DNA from: Candidatus Gerdarchaeota archaeon
GTDB taxonomy: Archaea > Asgardarchaeota > Heimdallarchaeia > JABLTI01
NCBI GenBank assembly: GCA_016839405.1
Contig: JAEOUJ010000401.1
Span: 1 to 10,340 of the forward strand
Length of the DNA: 10,340 bases
Direction of reading: 5' to 3'
Both the position numbers and the translations under genes were made by a program. The notes beneath the pieces were generated by a model. The model ran no database searches. It was not told where the DNA came from and was given only the letters and a program-made list of their open reading frames with translations. Below, in pieces: positions 1-5,983 of this stretch (positions are counted from its first letter, which is position 1; the number at the start of each line of letters is the position of its first letter).

Positions 1-189
1 GATTTTCAAACAAGAGATATATTCTTTCCTACCCAATCTTATAGGATGAAGATCAAACATAATGATTCCACTTGTTTCTTTAGCCAATTCCAATTGAGTA
101 ATCAAAGCTTTAGCCATTTGTTTATCATTTAATTTCATTTGGTCTATCATTAAATCATCAGATAATATATTTAAAGGAACACAAGAATA
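1..189 (-). pseudogene. Same-frame C-terminal continuation of the deacetylase gene after TGA; runs off the window
   Basis: Directly after the TGA at 190-192 the same frame stays open for 63 codons to the window edge and reads like protein. It begins YSCVPLNILSDD and later contains GIIMFDLHPIRLGRKEY. The hydrophobic strand followed by LHP is the typical late motif of polysaccharide deacetylases, where the His takes part in catalysis. There is no frameshift, only the one stop codon. The residue at the TGA would fit tryptophan (TGG to TGA is one transition), so a recent nonsense mutation or a sequencing error is the simplest explanation; selenocysteine readthrough is possible but unsupported here. 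I see no SD plus start codon early in this piece that would make it an independent gene. The true 3' end is outside the window. Confidence 0.65.
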
Positions 190-699
190 TCATGATTCAT
201 TACCATTATCAAATTTATATTTGAAAATTTCAAATCTTTCTCGAAACTCAGGTTGATAGCCTATACCAATATCCCATTTAAAATTAAATTTCTCTAAAAG
301 TTGTTTTGTGTCTTCTGTATAATTATTATAAGGTGCTCTAAATCCATTATAAGGTATATTTAATTCTTTGAATATCTTCGTTGCTAGTTTCAACTCTAGC
401 TCCATTTGTTCTTTTGTTATATATTGATAACGAATGTGTTTATATCCATGAATTGCAATTTCATAGGGATAAGATTTAAGAAAATCAACATAATCTTGAT
501 GGGATTTTGCTATATATGCTACAAGTGGAAAAGTAAAACTAGAATCATATTCTTCTAAAACATTAAAGATACGTGTTAGTAATTTATGAAATGGTTGCAG
601 ATGATAGTTAAACATTCTAAATGTTTGTCTAAATACACTAGCTCCTCTTCTTTTGGATAAATGTTTAGCCCAGGAAGCTAATCTATTGAAACGAGCCAC
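190..699 (-). CDS. Polysaccharide deacetylase-like protein, N-terminal part ending at an in-frame TGA
   Basis: The 169-residue product resembles the NodB-type polysaccharide deacetylase fold (carbohydrate esterase family 4-like), whose members remove acetyl groups from surface sugars. Visible motifs are the zinc-ligand pair H84 and H88 in HGYKH, and FRAPY at 120-124, which matches the family's R-x-P-Y motif. The usual N-terminal DD catalytic/metal motif is not seen; its place is taken by a YHLQPFHKLLTRIF-like segment, so activity or metal binding may differ. No signal peptide or membrane segment is apparent. The start is GTG at 699, preceded by AAGGTGAT at ideal spacing. The frame ends at TGA (190-192), but coding clearly resumes in the same frame below 190, so this is the front of a longer protein. 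It is divergent from the acyltransferase gene at 864. Family call is fairly sure; substrate unknown. Confidence 0.75.
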   Translation of the reverse strand: MARFNRLASWAKHLSKRRGASVFRQTFRMFNYHLQPFHKLLTRIFNVLEEYDSSFTFPLVAYIAKSHQDYVDFLKSYPYEIAIHGYKHIRYQYITKEQMELELKLATKIFKELNIPYNGFRAPYNNYTEDTKQLLEKFNFKWDIGIGYQPEFRERFEIFKYKFDNGNES

Positions 700-740
700 T
701 GTATCACCTTATACTTTTATTGTTTATGTTCAATTCTCTC

Positions 741-750
741 TATATTAATT
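741..750 (-). promoter_or_regulatory. Candidate TATA box of the deacetylase gene
   Basis: On the minus strand AATTAATATA lies 42-51 bases before the GTG start. If this is an archaeal promoter, transcription would begin near 720 and give a leader of about 20 bases that still contains the AAGGTGAT ribosome site. In an AT-rich spacer such matches arise easily, so confidence is low. Confidence 0.3.
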
Positions 751-756
751 TATTTT

Positions 757-769
757 CTTGGAATCCAAG
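757..769. promoter_or_regulatory. Perfect 13-bp palindrome, candidate operator between divergent genes
   Basis: CTTGGAATCCAAG has six-base arms (CTTGGA/TCCAAG) around a single central A. It is one of the few G/C-containing stretches in the 164-bp spacer between the starts at 699 and 864, and lies right beside the candidate TATA box of the deacetylase gene, where a bound regulator could interfere with initiation. No regulator gene adjoins it, so the factor is unknown. Confidence 0.35.
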
Positions 770-830
770 TTAATATTAATAATTGATAAGTAATTTCATC
801 AAAAGTTTTAATTGTTGTATTAGTAAAAGA

Positions 831-839
831 AGTATAAAG
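831..839 (+). promoter_or_regulatory. Candidate promoter (TATA-like AGTATAAAG) of the four-gene run
   Basis: AGTATAAAG follows a purine-rich stretch (AAAAGA) and lies about 25-33 bases before the ATG at 864, the distance expected for a TATA box driving a nearly leaderless archaeal mRNA. A bacterial reading (TTGTTG at 812-817, 15-base spacer, TATAAA) is also possible, although that spacer is short. The ATG has only a weak AGG-containing site before it, which suits a short leader. Confidence 0.4.
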
Positions 840-863
840 TGAGCTAAATTAGGTTGTTTTATA

Positions 864-1322
864 ATGGGAAAATTAATCGGTCGGATATTACGAATGCTAG
901 CTTGGATTGCACCAATCTACCAATTTAGAGCAAGTTTATGGAAAAGAAGTGGAGTAAAAGTTGGTAAAAGGGTGTATATTGGTAATTTAGTTTATTTTGA
1001 TGGAGAGTATCCACATTTAATTACACTTGAAGATGATGTTAGTATTGGTCCTAGTGCATTAATTTTAGCCCATTCCGGAGGTAGCCCTTATCATAGCCAA
1101 ACCAAGATTTTCAAGCAACCACCAAAAAATGTTTTAATAAAACGTGGTGCTTGGATAGGTTCTGGAGCGATTATTCTTCCAGGAGTAACAATTGGTATTG
1201 GTTCAATTGTTGCAGCTGGAGCAGTTGTTAGTAAAGATATACCAAATTTTAGTGTTGCAGCTGGCAATCCAGCGAGAGTAATATCCAAATTACCAAAACC
1301 AGGTGAAAAAAATGAAACTTGA
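864..1322 (+). CDS. Hexapeptide-repeat (left-handed beta-helix) O-acyltransferase
   Basis: This 152-residue protein belongs to the trimeric left-handed beta-helix acyltransferases (Maa/NodL/WcaF-like), which usually move an acetyl group from acetyl-CoA to a hydroxyl of a sugar or small molecule in the cytoplasm. Evidence: hexapeptide-type repeats at about 32-62 and 90-122 (IKRGAWIGSGAIILPGVTIG region), the loop with candidate catalytic H70 in LILAHSG, and the terminal GNPAR motif at 134-138 that caps the helix. Residues 1-25 form a hydrophobic/basic N-terminal helix. It lacks the N-terminal helical domain of serine acetyltransferase (CysE), so a role in making O-acetylserine for the PLP enzyme downstream is not shown. 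Its TGA stop overlaps the next gene by 11 bases, indicating translational coupling. Substrate unknown; a sugar is likeliest given the neighbouring deacetylase. Confidence 0.85.
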   Translation: MGKLIGRILRMLAWIAPIYQFRASLWKRSGVKVGKRVYIGNLVYFDGEYPHLITLEDDVSIGPSALILAHSGGSPYHSQTKIFKQPPKNVLIKRGAWIGSGAIILPGVTIGIGSIVAAGAVVSKDIPNFSVAAGNPARVISKLPKPGEKNET

Positions 1323-1734
1323 TAAAATACATCATGTTGGTATTGCTGTACCTTCAATTGAAAAAGCAATGAAATTTCACATAGAAGTACTTGGAATGAA
1401 ACAGATTAGCGAAGTTGTTCATGATGAATTACAGGATGTAAAAGTTGTATTATTAAGTCCAAATGAAAATATAAATGAAAATTCTACTTTAGTGGAATTA
1501 GTGGAATCAGTTGGCTCTTCATCAGTAAACCAAATACTAAAACAGAGAAATCATCTTTATCATTATTGTGTTGAAGTTGAATCAATAAATGAAACATTAG
1601 AAGAAGCAAGGAAAAATCATTGTGTAATTGCTTTAAAACCAACACCAGCTAAATTATTTAATGGGCGTAAAATTGCATTTGTTTGGACACCAACTCAATA
1701 TCTTCTAGAGTTTTTAGAGAAAGAGCAATATTAA
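1312..1734 (+). CDS. VOC-fold protein similar to methylmalonyl-CoA epimerase
   Basis: A 140-residue protein of the vicinal oxygen chelate (glyoxalase/bleomycin resistance) superfamily, with two beta-alpha-beta-beta-beta halves. The N-terminal HHVGIAV (7-13), H84 in YHYCVEV and E133 in YLLEFLE match metal-ligand positions of methylmalonyl-CoA epimerase, with E62 (LVELVE) a plausible fourth ligand. The GRKIAF segment near 118-123 is common in VOC proteins of biosynthetic clusters. No methylmalonyl-CoA mutase genes are nearby, so a true epimerase role is not supported by context; another epimerisation or isomerisation is possible. ATG at 1312 is preferred over GTG at 1303 because AGGTG (1301-1305) sits six bases before it. 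It overlaps the acyltransferase by 11 bases, so the pair is probably translated together. Fold sure, reaction uncertain. Confidence 0.8.
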   Translation: MKLDKIHHVGIAVPSIEKAMKFHIEVLGMKQISEVVHDELQDVKVVLLSPNENINENSTLVELVESVGSSSVNQILKQRNHLYHYCVEVESINETLEEARKNHCVIALKPTPAKLFNGRKIAFVWTPTQYLLEFLEKEQY

Positions 1735-1759
1735 GTATAAAAAAATCGATAGTATTTCT

Positions 1760-3025
1760 ATGACCAAAATGACTATTGAAGAAATACATGCAAAATCAAT
1801 CATAAGGCAAGGTGGACCTTCAATCTTTTCTTGGGCGGAAGTGTATTTGAATCCATATCAAGGATGCTATCATGATTGTGTTTATTGTGATGGAAAAAGT
1901 GAGTATTATCATATGCACGATGATTTTGGTCAGTTAATTAAATTAAAAGTTAATGCACCACAACTGTTAGTTAAATTTCTAAAAGACAAGGGATTTTTTC
2001 CAATACATAAAAAAGAGCAATTAGCTATATATGATTTCTTTCCTTCATTAAAAGACTCGGAAGGATCAAAATTAGGCAAATGGATTATTACACCAGGAGG
2101 AGGTGTATGTGATGTTTACCAGCCAGCAGAAAAGACTGCTAAATTGACTAGAAAAATACTTGAGATACTTTATGACTACCAATTTCCTATCTGGATTCTA
2201 ACAAAAAACGATTTGGTCATACGAGATATTGATATTCTCAAAAAAATTAATGAGGAAACTTATGCATGCGTAAATTTCACAATAACCTTAAATGATGAAG
2301 AAACTCAAAAGGTCTTTGAACCTCGGGCAAGTACAACTGCAGAACGTTTTGAAGCTATTCGTAAACTTCGAAAAGAAGGAATTCATTCTGGTATTTATTG
2401 CTATCCTGCTTTGCCATTTATAGGTGATACCGACGAAAATATTCATGCTATTTATAAACGTGCCAAAGATGTTGGAGCTGAATTCATTTTTGCCAATGGA
2501 TTAACATTGAAACCTGGAAGAAGTAAAGATGAATTCATGCAAACATTGAAGCAATATAATCCTGAGTATTATCAAAAGTATGAACTACTTTATGGAAATA
2601 ATAACAAATATGGAAATTTAGATATTCAACAATTCAAGAACTTCAAATTAAAATGGCCATTTATTACAGGTTATAAATATGGTTTTGATCTAGGCATTGA
2701 TTACTGTGCGAAAAGATACGTACCAGAAGGACGAATAGCTACAAATATACAATTATCAGAAATACTACGTAGAATTGTTTATCTTAAAACCAATATTATA
2801 GGAACAAAGCAATTTGAGATTAATTCATTTAATAAAGCTGCAAGTTTAGTTGAAAAATCGAAAAGGGATTTTGGGGTATTAAAAGAAGAAGATTATGAAA
2901 GTATACCTGTATCCAATCTTGTAAGAAATGTAATTATAGAATTCATTGAGAAAAGGGAAAGTAAATATCTTAAGAAATTAGAAAAAGAAGCTTATGATCA
3001 AATTATTTCCAAATATTATTGTTAA
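1760..3025 (+). CDS. Radical SAM protein of the SplB / Rv2578c-like group
   Basis: A 421-residue radical SAM enzyme. The cluster-binding motif C36-x3-C40-x2-C43 lies in NPYQGCYHDCVYCD and would hold the [4Fe-4S] that cleaves S-adenosylmethionine. The family features that follow are WILTKN (145-150) with RDIDIL (155-160), the FEPRAS segment (186-191) followed by an arginine-containing helix, and YPALPFIGDTDENI (215-228). This pattern is that of COG1533 (spore photoproduct lyase-like), whose members are mostly uncharacterised; it need not be a DNA repair enzyme. After the barrel there is a C-terminal part of about 120 residues, mostly charged and helical, ending in a lone Cys. The start is ATG 1760 or, three codons later, ATG 1769; neither has a clear SD. 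It follows the VOC gene by 25 bases and precedes the PLP enzyme by 14, so one transcript is likely. Target molecule unknown. Confidence 0.85.
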   Translation: MTKMTIEEIHAKSIIRQGGPSIFSWAEVYLNPYQGCYHDCVYCDGKSEYYHMHDDFGQLIKLKVNAPQLLVKFLKDKGFFPIHKKEQLAIYDFFPSLKDSEGSKLGKWIITPGGGVCDVYQPAEKTAKLTRKILEILYDYQFPIWILTKNDLVIRDIDILKKINEETYACVNFTITLNDEETQKVFEPRASTTAERFEAIRKLRKEGIHSGIYCYPALPFIGDTDENIHAIYKRAKDVGAEFIFANGLTLKPGRSKDEFMQTLKQYNPEYYQKYELLYGNNNKYGNLDIQQFKNFKLKWPFITGYKYGFDLGIDYCAKRYVPEGRIATNIQLSEILRRIVYLKTNIIGTKQFEINSFNKAASLVEKSKRDFGVLKEEDYESIPVSNLVRNVIIEFIEKRESKYLKKLEKEAYDQIISKYYC

Positions 3026-3039
3026 AAGGAGTTATATAA

Positions 3040-3951
3040 GTGAATATTAAAAAAGACATTACAGAATTAATTGGTAATACTCCACTTGTAAGGCTTGGAA
3101 GGCTATTTCCAAAATCAGATGTTTTAGGAAAATGCGAATTTCTAAATCCTATGAGTGTAAAAGATCGCCCTATTTTACAGATTTTTATGGACGCAGAAAG
3201 AGAAGGAAAATTAAGCACAGGAGATACCGTAATTGAATGTACAAGTGGTAACACAGGTATTGCTGTAGCATATATATCAGCTATCCGTGGTTACAAAGCT
3301 ATTCTTGTTATGTCTGAAATTCAAAGTATCGAACGAAGACAAATTCTTAGAGCTCTTGGGGCTGAGTTAATTTTAACTCCTGCAAAACTTGGAACAGAAG
3401 GCTCTAGAGCAAAATTAAAGGAAATATTAAATGAAAACCCTAATTATTTTTATGTTGGGCAGCATGTAAATCCTTCAAATCCAAAAGCTCATTATTTAAA
3501 TACAGGACCAGAAATATGGAATGATACAAATGGTGAAATTGATATTTTGATTGCTGGTTTAGGAACAGGTGGGACTATATGTGGAGCTGGTAAGTATCTA
3601 AAAGAAAAGAAAGCATCTATCCAATTAATCGCAGTGGAACCTTATGAATCACCTTACATTTCACAAGGTATTTTTCACCCGCATAGAATGATGGGAACTG
3701 CTCCAGGTTTTATTCCAAAAACACTTGATAAATCAGTTATAAATGAAATAATTTTAGTCAAAGAACAAGATGCTTTTGCTATGTGCCAAAAAATAGCTAA
3801 AAAAGAAGGAATGCTTGTCGGAATAAGTTCTGGTGCGACATGTAAAGCAGCAGAATTGATTACACAACGTTCTGAAAATAAAGAGAAACAAATTGTAGTG
3901 ATTCTAGCTGATACAGGAGAACGATACCTTAGTGTTGATGGATTATTCTAA
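3040..3951 (+). CDS. Cysteine synthase family PLP enzyme (O-acetylserine sulfhydrylase-like)
   Basis: A 303-residue cytoplasmic enzyme of PLP fold type II. The motifs are complete: K41 in MSVKDRP is the Schiff-base lysine, TSGNTG (68-73) the substrate-binding loop, GTGGT (175-179) the PLP-phosphate loop, SSGA (263-266) the Ser that contacts the PLP ring nitrogen, and DTGERYLS (291-298) the typical CysK end. The length fits CysK/CysM (about 300), with no CBS domain. It probably makes cysteine, or a related beta-substituted alanine, from an activated serine. Start is GTG at 3040 with AAAGGAG (3024-3030) upstream; the gene begins 14 bases after the radical SAM stop. The company of radical SAM, VOC and acyltransferase genes suggests it might supply a beta-substituted amino acid to a pathway rather than serve basic sulfur assimilation, but that is inference. 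Tandem TAA TAA stops. Confidence 0.88.
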   Translation: MNIKKDITELIGNTPLVRLGRLFPKSDVLGKCEFLNPMSVKDRPILQIFMDAEREGKLSTGDTVIECTSGNTGIAVAYISAIRGYKAILVMSEIQSIERRQILRALGAELILTPAKLGTEGSRAKLKEILNENPNYFYVGQHVNPSNPKAHYLNTGPEIWNDTNGEIDILIAGLGTGGTICGAGKYLKEKKASIQLIAVEPYESPYISQGIFHPHRMMGTAPGFIPKTLDKSVINEIILVKEQDAFAMCQKIAKKEGMLVGISSGATCKAAELITQRSENKEKQIVVILADTGERYLSVDGLF

Positions 3952-3980
3952 TAAAAAATTACAATTACAATGAACTTGAT

Positions 3981-3999
3981 TTATAATTATAATTTTTAA
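3981..3999 (+). terminator. T-rich candidate terminator after the four-gene run
   Basis: About 40 bases after the last stop there is an AT-only stretch ending in a run of five T (3993-3997), preceded by the small palindrome AATTATAATT. Archaeal RNA polymerase stops at T-rich tracts without a strong hairpin. It is weak, but it lies in the convergent spacer where a stop is expected. Confidence 0.35.
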
Positions 4000-4048
4000 A
4001 CCACCATTTGGGTAATTTGGATACAAATATTATTACATATATAATGAA

Positions 4049-4080
4049 GAGAAAAAAGGAAAAAGAGACATATAATCTCT
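4049..4080 (-). terminator. Hairpin plus T tract ending the ABC exporter operon
   Basis: Read on the minus strand, AGAGA (4080-4076), a seven-base loop and TCTCT (4068-4064) are followed at once by TTTTCCTTTTTT. It starts five bases after the TAG stop of the 632-residue subunit. The five-bp stem is weak for a bacterial rho-independent terminator, but the T tract alone would suit archaeal termination. Confidence 0.5.
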
Positions 4081-4084
4081 AATT

Positions 4085-5983
4085 CTATTTACTAGCATGA
4101 TTTTCAATTGTATGATTCTCTATTGCATGATTCAAGTTATTTACGTAATCGAATTGACTGTTATATAGCTCAGCGTAGAAACCATTTTTAGCCATTAATT
4201 CTTCATGAGTTCCTTGTTCGATTATATCACCATCATTGATCACTAAAATAAGATCAGCATTTCGAATTGTAGATAATCGATGTGCAATGACAAAACTTGT
4301 CCTATTTTTCATCAAATTATCCATAGCATTTTGAATTAAAAGCTCTGTTCGAGTATCAACAGAACTTGTTGCTTCATCTAGGATTAAGATTTCTGGATCT
4401 GCTAATACTGCTCTTGCAATTGTTAACAATTGTTTCTGCCCTTGGGAAATATTGGTAATTTCTTCATTAATCTCCATATTATACCCATCTGGCAAAGTAT
4501 GCACAAAACTATCTACATGTGCTGCTTTTGCTGCAGCAATTACTTCTTTATCAGATGCATTTAATCGTCCATAGCGTATGTTTTCCATTATGGTGTCATT
4601 AAAGAGCCATGTATCCTGTAAAACCATACCAAAATTATCACGCAAATCTTTTCGTTTTAAATCTCGAATGTCAACCCCTTCTATTAAAATAGCTCCATCA
4701 TTGACATCATAAAAGCGCATTAGTAATTTTACCATAGTAGTTTTACCAGCACCAGTTGGACCAACTAAAGCTATTTTTTGACCTGGTTTAGCAATTGCAG
4801 AAAAATTGTGTATAATTGTTTTTTCTGGACTATAACCAAATTTAACATTTTTAAATTCTACAAGACCTTTTACTTCCTCCAATTCGATTGGTTCAGATGA
4901 ATCAATAACTTCCTCAGATTCACCTAGGAATTCAAACACACGCTCTGATGCAGCAGCAGTTTGTTGTAGAACATTTGATGCATTAGCAACTTGACCTAAA
5001 GGCTGTGTAAATGAACGTACATATTGAATAAAAGCCTGGATATCTCCTACACTAATTGTATTCTTACTAGTCAAATATCCACCAAAAATTGCTACAGCTA
5101 CATATCCTAAATTGCCAATAAAAGTCATCATAGGCATCATTAAACCTGAAAAGAATTGAGATTTCCAAGCGGATTTATGAAGTGTATTGTTGTATTCACT
5201 AAAAGTTTCAAGACTCTTTTCTTCACCATTGAATGCTTTCACAACTGTATGATTTCCAAACATTTCCTCTACATGTCCATTTACATGTCCTAAATATTCT
5301 TGTTGTTGGTTGAAGTGTTTTTGCGATCTTTTTACAATTAGAATTACCAACATGCCTGACAATGGGATTACTCCTAAAATTACCAAAGTCATTTGCCAGC
5401 TAATAGTGAACATCATAATTGTAACACCAATTAAAGTTACAATTGATCTTATTATTTGTGTTAGACTATTGCTTAAAGTTTGGTTGATTGTATCTACATC
5501 ATTAGTTAAACGTGATAGAACTTCACCATGTGTAACTTTGTCATAATATTTGAGTTCCATGTTATTCATCTTAACAGAAATATCTCGCCGTAATCTGTAA
5601 GCTATATCAGCAGAAACTCTTGACATTATCCATCCTTGAATATATGACAGTAATGCAGATCCTGCATAAAGGCCTAAAGTAATCAATATTATTCTTGCAA
5701 TATAGGTAAAATCAACTGAACCAATTCCTTGTATTTTTGCCATTAATCCTTCAAATAACTCAGTTGTAGCCCTTCCAAGGATTTTTGGCCCAATTATATT
5801 AGCGGCAGTTGAAGCAGCTGCTATCAAAATTGAAAATATTATAATTGTTCTATACTTTCCAATATATTTGAGAAGTTTTTTCATTGTCCCTTTGAAATCT
5901 TTAGGTTTATCTCCTCTTCTCATGGCATGCATTGGACCACGGGGTCCAGGACCACGTTGGGGACGTCTTTCTCTTATTGCCAT
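4085..5983 (-). CDS. ABC exporter half-transporter, subunit with the catalytic ATP site
   Basis: A 632-residue type IV ABC exporter subunit with membrane domain (about 35-340) then nucleotide-binding domain (about 372-611). Hydrophobic segments lie near 46-64, 95-118, 178-215 and 280-302, with less clear ones between. NBD motifs: Walker A GPTGAGKTT (408-416, K414), Q-loop Q456, signature ISQGQ (512-516), Walker B ILILDE (532-537, catalytic E537), D-loop SVD (541-543) and switch H568. Walker A/B and the His are canonical, but the signature is not LSGGQ. With the neighbouring subunit this gives the asymmetric sites of heterodimeric exporters (TM287/288, BmrCD type), which expel drugs, lipids or peptides. 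The first 30 residues are rich in Arg, Pro and Gly and cytosolic. ATG at 5983 overlaps the preceding stop by one base (TAATG) and has the strong SD GGAGGG, so the subunits are translationally coupled. Confidence 0.93.
   Translation of the reverse strand: MAIRERRPQRGPGPRGPMHAMRRGDKPKDFKGTMKKLLKYIGKYRTIIIFSILIAAASTAANIIGPKILGRATTELFEGLMAKIQGIGSVDFTYIARIILITLGLYAGSALLSYIQGWIMSRVSADIAYRLRRDISVKMNNMELKYYDKVTHGEVLSRLTNDVDTINQTLSNSLTQIIRSIVTLIGVTIMMFTISWQMTLVILGVIPLSGMLVILIVKRSQKHFNQQQEYLGHVNGHVEEMFGNHTVVKAFNGEEKSLETFSEYNNTLHKSAWKSQFFSGLMMPMMTFIGNLGYVAVAIFGGYLTSKNTISVGDIQAFIQYVRSFTQPLGQVANASNVLQQTAAASERVFEFLGESEEVIDSSEPIELEEVKGLVEFKNVKFGYSPEKTIIHNFSAIAKPGQKIALVGPTGAGKTTMVKLLMRFYDVNDGAILIEGVDIRDLKRKDLRDNFGMVLQDTWLFNDTIMENIRYGRLNASDKEVIAAAKAAHVDSFVHTLPDGYNMEINEEITNISQGQKQLLTIARAVLADPEILILDEATSSVDTRTELLIQNAMDNLMKNRTSFVIAHRLSTIRNADLILVINDGDIIEQGTHEELMAKNGFYAELYNSQFDYVNNLNHAIENHTIENHASK
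4088..4132 (-). repeat. Three 15-bp imperfect tandem repeats at the 3' end of the exporter gene
   Basis: Three successive 15-base units encode NHAIE, NHTIE and NHASK, the last 15 residues of the 632-residue ABC subunit. Each unit begins AATCAT; the remainder has drifted. Homologous exporters as I know them end soon after the YNSQF motif (607-611 here), so this looks like a short tail grown by duplication. A functional role is not evident. Confidence 0.6.

Noticed and set aside
190..192. TGA read as tryptophan throughout this genome (alternative code)
   Set aside because: The acyltransferase and PadR genes end at TGA where the family ends, and tryptophans elsewhere are TGG. Only one gene would need the recoding.
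864..1322. Serine acetyltransferase (CysE) partnered with the CysK-like enzyme
   Set aside because: The protein has only the beta-helix domain with Maa/NodL-like features and lacks the CysE helical domain, so the attractive pathway link is not supported.
1091..1369. Open frame on the minus strand across the acyltransferase gene
   Set aside because: It lies antisense to a well-supported hexapeptide-repeat gene, resembles no family, and has no ribosome site or spacer of its own. The same holds for the frames at 3003-3254, 5310-5546, 6581-6931, 7085-7306, 7370-7570 and 9355-9594.
1760..3025. Genuine spore photoproduct lyase
   Set aside because: The motif pattern is that of the broader SplB-like superfamily, and neither the context nor the likely host suggests spore DNA repair.
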